Positions 61,539-64,000 of a stretch of 64,000 nt of DNA are shown one piece after another. The position numbers and the translations under genes were made by a program. The notes below the pieces were generated by a model. The model made no database searches, was not told where the DNA came from, and worked only from the letters and a program-made list of their open reading frames with translations. The first letter of the stretch is position 1; each line of letters opens with the position of its first letter. The stretch is from Myxococcus hansupus (lineage in GTDB: Bacteria > Myxococcota > Myxococcia > Myxococcales > Myxococcaceae), in contig NZ_CP012109.1 of the NCBI RefSeq assembly GCF_000280925.3, positions 7,212,501 to 7,276,500 on the forward strand, read 5' to 3'.

Positions 61539-64000
61539 ATGGCGGAGGGTGAGGTCCGGCAGTACTGGGTTCGCAACGACAGGGGCACCATGTGGGGGCC
61601 CCTCACCCTGCCGACCATCGAACTGCTCATCGAGAGCGGCTCCATCCAGGGCCGGCTCCAGATGTCCGAGGACGGGCTCAACTTCGCCTTTCCCTGGCGC
61701 TTCCCCGAGGCTCGGGACGTCGTCCCGCGAGAGCTGTGGGGCCCTGGCGCGCCCGCCTCCGTGGAGCAGGCCGCTCCCTCGCAAGGTGCACAGGCGGCCG
61801 TCCCTGCCGGTGGCCGTGCCCCGATGCCAGGTGGCGCGGCGCCGATGGCGGGTCCGGGTACAGCGCCGATGGTCGGCCCGGGTGCAGCGCCGATGGCGGG
61901 CCCGGGTACAGCGCCAATGGCCGGCCCTGGTGCAGCGCCGATGGCAGGCCCGGGTGCAGCGCCGATGGTCGGCCCTGGTGCAGCGCCGATGGCAGGCCCG
62001 GGTGCAGCGCCGATGGCCGGCCCTGGCACGAGGCCCATGGCTGGCCCTGGTACGGCGCCCATGGCAGGTCCTGGCGCGCGAGCAGGAATGGACCCCGCGC
62101 GACGCCCCGCGGCTCCGGGGCAGCCCGCGCGGCCTCCCACTGCGCCTGCGGGTCAACGCCCCCCAGGGGCACCCACCGCGGCCCGCCCGCCCGCAGCGAG
62201 CCCTGCTCCGCCGCCCGCGCCGCTCCCCGTGGCCGTCCCCGCGGTGGAAGGCGATGACGCCGCACCGGAGATTCCAGCTCGCGGTCCGTTGGAGCAGTGC
62301 TCCCCCATCCGCCTCTACGGCCGCATCGCCGCGCGAGAGCAGACGGGCCTGCTCTCGCTGACGTTGGCGGACCGAGCCGTCCACATCCACTTCCGCAAGG
62401 GCAACCCCGAGTTCGTCGACTCGACGCATCCGGAAGAAGCGCTCGGGTCATCCCTGGTCGCGGCGAAGCTGCTCACGCCCGAGCAGCTCCAGCAGGCAGG
62501 GGGCTCCCTGGAGCGCTTCGGCGGAGACCTGCTCACCGCGCTCTTCGGCTTGGGACTGCTCCAGCCGGCCACGGCCTTCACGTTCCTCGCGCAGCGCGCG
62601 GCAGGCATCCTCGGCCGGGGCCTCAAGGCCGAGGTCGGCACCTTCACCTTCGAGCTGCGCGACCTGCCTGCCAACAAGGCGATGCCGCTGGGCAATCGGT
62701 GGGCGGTGTTGAGCGACACGGTGCGCCGCATTCCATCGGCGGACCTCAAGCGCAGGCTGACGCCGGTGCTCCAGCTCCCCATCATGAAGTCTGGCGGCGT
62801 CGTGGCCGCGAGCGAGCTGCGCCTCACGCCGCATGAAGTCCGTGCGCTCACGGTCATCGACGGCGTGCGCTCGGTCTCGCAGCTCCTGACGGACTTCGCG
62901 CAGGACACGGACCACCTGCTGCGGATCACCTTCCTGCTCCGGGAGCTGGATGCGGTGTCGTTCGCCGGGCAGGCCCGAACCGGCCCAGGGACACCGCCTC
63001 CCGCCGAGCAGGCCGCTGGCGCCGCGCCACGCCCCAACGTCGCCGCCGCGCAGCGCCCCGCTGGTGCGCCGCCCGCCTCCAATCCCAACATCGCCATGGA
63101 GCAACAGGCCGTGGCCACCGGTGCACAGCCCGCTGGGGCCCAGGGTCTGCACGGCGCAGGTGCGCAGCGCCCCGCGGGCGCAGTCGGTGCGCAACACCCC
63201 GCCGGCACCGCGCCCAACGTCGCGGGTGGACAGCCCCTCGCAGGCACCGTGCCCAACGTCGCGGGAGGCCAGCCCATCGCGGGAGCACCGCGCCCCGCTG
63301 GCGCAGCGCCCCACGTCGCGAGTGGACAACCCGTCGCAGGCACACCGCCCAGCGGCGCGGGAGGTCAGCCCATCGCCGGAGCACCTCGCCCCGCGGGAAC
63401 ACCGCCCCACGTCGCAGGGGGCCAGCCCATCACGGGAGCACCGCCCAACGTCGCGGGTGGACACGCCGCGCGCCCGGCAGCACCGAACGTCGCGGGAGGC
63501 CAGCCCATCGCCGGTCCCGGTGCGGTCGCCCAGCGCCCAGCAGCACCGAACGTCGCGGGAGGCCAGCCCATCGCCGGTCCCGGTGCGGTCGCCCAGCGCC
63601 CGGCGGGTGCGAACAGCACGAGCCCTGGCCCCGCGGGCGCCCCACGCCCAGCCGGCACCGCGCCCAACGTCGCGGGAGGCCAGCCCATCGCCGGTCCCGG
63701 CGCAGCGGGAGCGCAGCCACCCGTCCCCGGCGCGCCACGTCCCGCCCCTACCGCGGGTCCAGGAGCGCGTCCCGCCGGGCCCGTCCCCACCGCGGGCCCT
63801 GGCGCCACGCAGCGCCCCACCGTCCCCACCGCGGGCCCCGGCGCCCCACAGCGCCCCACCGCTCCCGTCGCGGGGCCCGGCGCCACCGCCGCCACGCACG
63901 CGAATGCCCCGGGCGCGGACGAGATTCCCGCCCTGCGCCAGCTCACCACCGCGATGAAGCAGCAGAACCACTTCCAGCGGCTCGGGCTGACGGAGCAGAC
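61539..64000 (+). CDS. GYF-like / DUF4388 protein, partial (runs off right edge)
   Basis: At least 820 residues without stop. The N-terminus (YWVRNDRGTMWGPLTLPTIELL) is a GYF_2/DUF4339-like domain. A tandem-repeat linker (about 103-182) follows, then a DUF4388-type PATAN region (about residues 255-470: CSPIRLYGRIAAREQTGLLSL, FRKGNPEFVDSTHPEEALGSSL), then a long Pro/Gly/Ala repeat region to about 790, and a helical start (IPALRQLTTAMKQQNHFQRLGL) resembling a J-like or TPR domain, as in the DUF4388 protein at 12185-13729. ATG at 61539 follows AAGGAG. Confidence 0.8.
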   Translation, partial: MAEGEVRQYWVRNDRGTMWGPLTLPTIELLIESGSIQGRLQMSEDGLNFAFPWRFPEARDVVPRELWGPGAPASVEQAAPSQGAQAAVPAGGRAPMPGGAAPMAGPGTAPMVGPGAAPMAGPGTAPMAGPGAAPMAGPGAAPMVGPGAAPMAGPGAAPMAGPGTRPMAGPGTAPMAGPGARAGMDPARRPAAPGQPARPPTAPAGQRPPGAPTAARPPAASPAPPPAPLPVAVPAVEGDDAAPEIPARGPLEQCSPIRLYGRIAAREQTGLLSLTLADRAVHIHFRKGNPEFVDSTHPEEALGSSLVAAKLLTPEQLQQAGGSLERFGGDLLTALFGLGLLQPATAFTFLAQRAAGILGRGLKAEVGTFTFELRDLPANKAMPLGNRWAVLSDTVRRIPSADLKRRLTPVLQLPIMKSGGVVAASELRLTPHEVRALTVIDGVRSVSQLLTDFAQDTDHLLRITFLLRELDAVSFAGQARTGPGTPPPAEQAAGAAPRPNVAAAQRPAGAPPASNPNIAMEQQAVATGAQPAGAQGLHGAGAQRPAGAVGAQHPAGTAPNVAGGQPLAGTVPNVAGGQPIAGAPRPAGAAPHVASGQPVAGTPPSGAGGQPIAGAPRPAGTPPHVAGGQPITGAPPNVAGGHAARPAAPNVAGGQPIAGPGAVAQRPAAPNVAGGQPIAGPGAVAQRPAGANSTSPGPAGAPRPAGTAPNVAGGQPIAGPGAAGAQPPVPGAPRPAPTAGPGARPAGPVPTAGPGATQRPTVPTAGPGAPQRPTAPVAGPGATAATHANAPGADEIPALRQLTTAMKQQNHFQRLGLTEQ
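61845..62084 (+). repeat. Ten tandem 24-bp coding repeats
   Basis: Units start at 61845 and repeat every 24 bp to 62084, each encoding eight residues of the type MAGPGAAP. They sit in the linker between the N-terminal domain and the DUF4388 part. Unit count is likely variable among strains. Confidence 0.85.
63481..63606 (+). repeat. Two near-identical 63-bp repeats in the C-terminal linker
   Basis: Copies start at 63481 and 63544 and differ only at their last bases. Each encodes about 21 residues (PNVAGGQPIAGPGAVAQRPA). Shorter PNVAGGQPIAG relatives fill the surrounding 600 bp. Confidence 0.8.

Overview
The window looks like chromosomal DNA from a myxobacterium of the Myxococcaceae (Myxococcus/Corallococcus type). 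The evidence is very high GC with strong third-position GC, so that antisense frames stay open for long stretches, plus a DUSAM-domain protein, DUF4388 proteins, many small lipoproteins, NtrC-type signalling and long Pro/Ala linkers. I saw no rRNA, tRNA, CRISPR array, insertion sequence or prophage. It reads as a core chromosome segment with lineage-specific genes mixed in.

Layout. 1-6124 (minus) is one coupled SUF iron-sulfur operon: Rrf2 regulator, SufB, SufC, SufD, SufS, SufU, SufT (cut by the window edge). 6313-7503 (plus) is an orphan LivJ-type binding lipoprotein. 7522-12008 (minus) is a five-gene coupled cassette of Tad/Flp-like pilin-related proteins with no ATPase or secretin. 12185-18114 (minus) holds a DUF4388/degenerate-J/TPR protein, a TPR membrane protein, a HemW-like radical SAM protein and a 760-residue coiled-coil protein. 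18315-20918 is a double-domain M16 peptidase, followed by two lipoproteins, PrmA, a DUF457-type membrane protein, an AraC-type regulator and two adjacent Mpo1/DUF962-like membrane proteins.

27048-37989 holds a membrane-bound class III adenylate cyclase, a Cys-rich lipoprotein, RsmE, a GlsB-type protein, an RDD-domain protein with a repeat-rich linker, and a signalling run: an MshEN/GAF/HEAT protein, then a coupled histidine kinase and sigma-54 response regulator. 38000-39840 is a divergent LysR/SDR pair around a perfect palindrome. Next come a WS/DGAT acyltransferase, a secreted Cys-rich protein, a PRMT5-like methyltransferase, an MlaF-like ABC ATPase with altered catalytic residues, and a 1030-residue protein matching the architecture of plant methionine S-methyltransferase.

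47586-54781 holds a hypothetical, a secreted protein, a rhomboid-TPR fusion, a DUSAM/lipoprotein pair, an M50-CBS site-2 protease and a Coq4 homologue. 54792-59169 is an acyl-CoA carboxylase locus (carboxyltransferase, unknown protein, biotin carboxylase, biotin carrier). After it come a DUF1877 protein, a TauE/SafE transporter, a four-repeat Cys-rich secreted protein, and a GYF-like/DUF4388 protein that runs off the right edge.

The observations I would follow first are the plant-type methionine S-methyltransferase, a recurring TGCTAG/CTAG element 9-13 nt before start codons that suggests leaderless transcripts, the ABC ATPase lacking its switch histidine, the orphan pilin cassette, and the LysR/SDR palindrome. 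All functions are read from sequence motifs recalled by eye; no database search was run.
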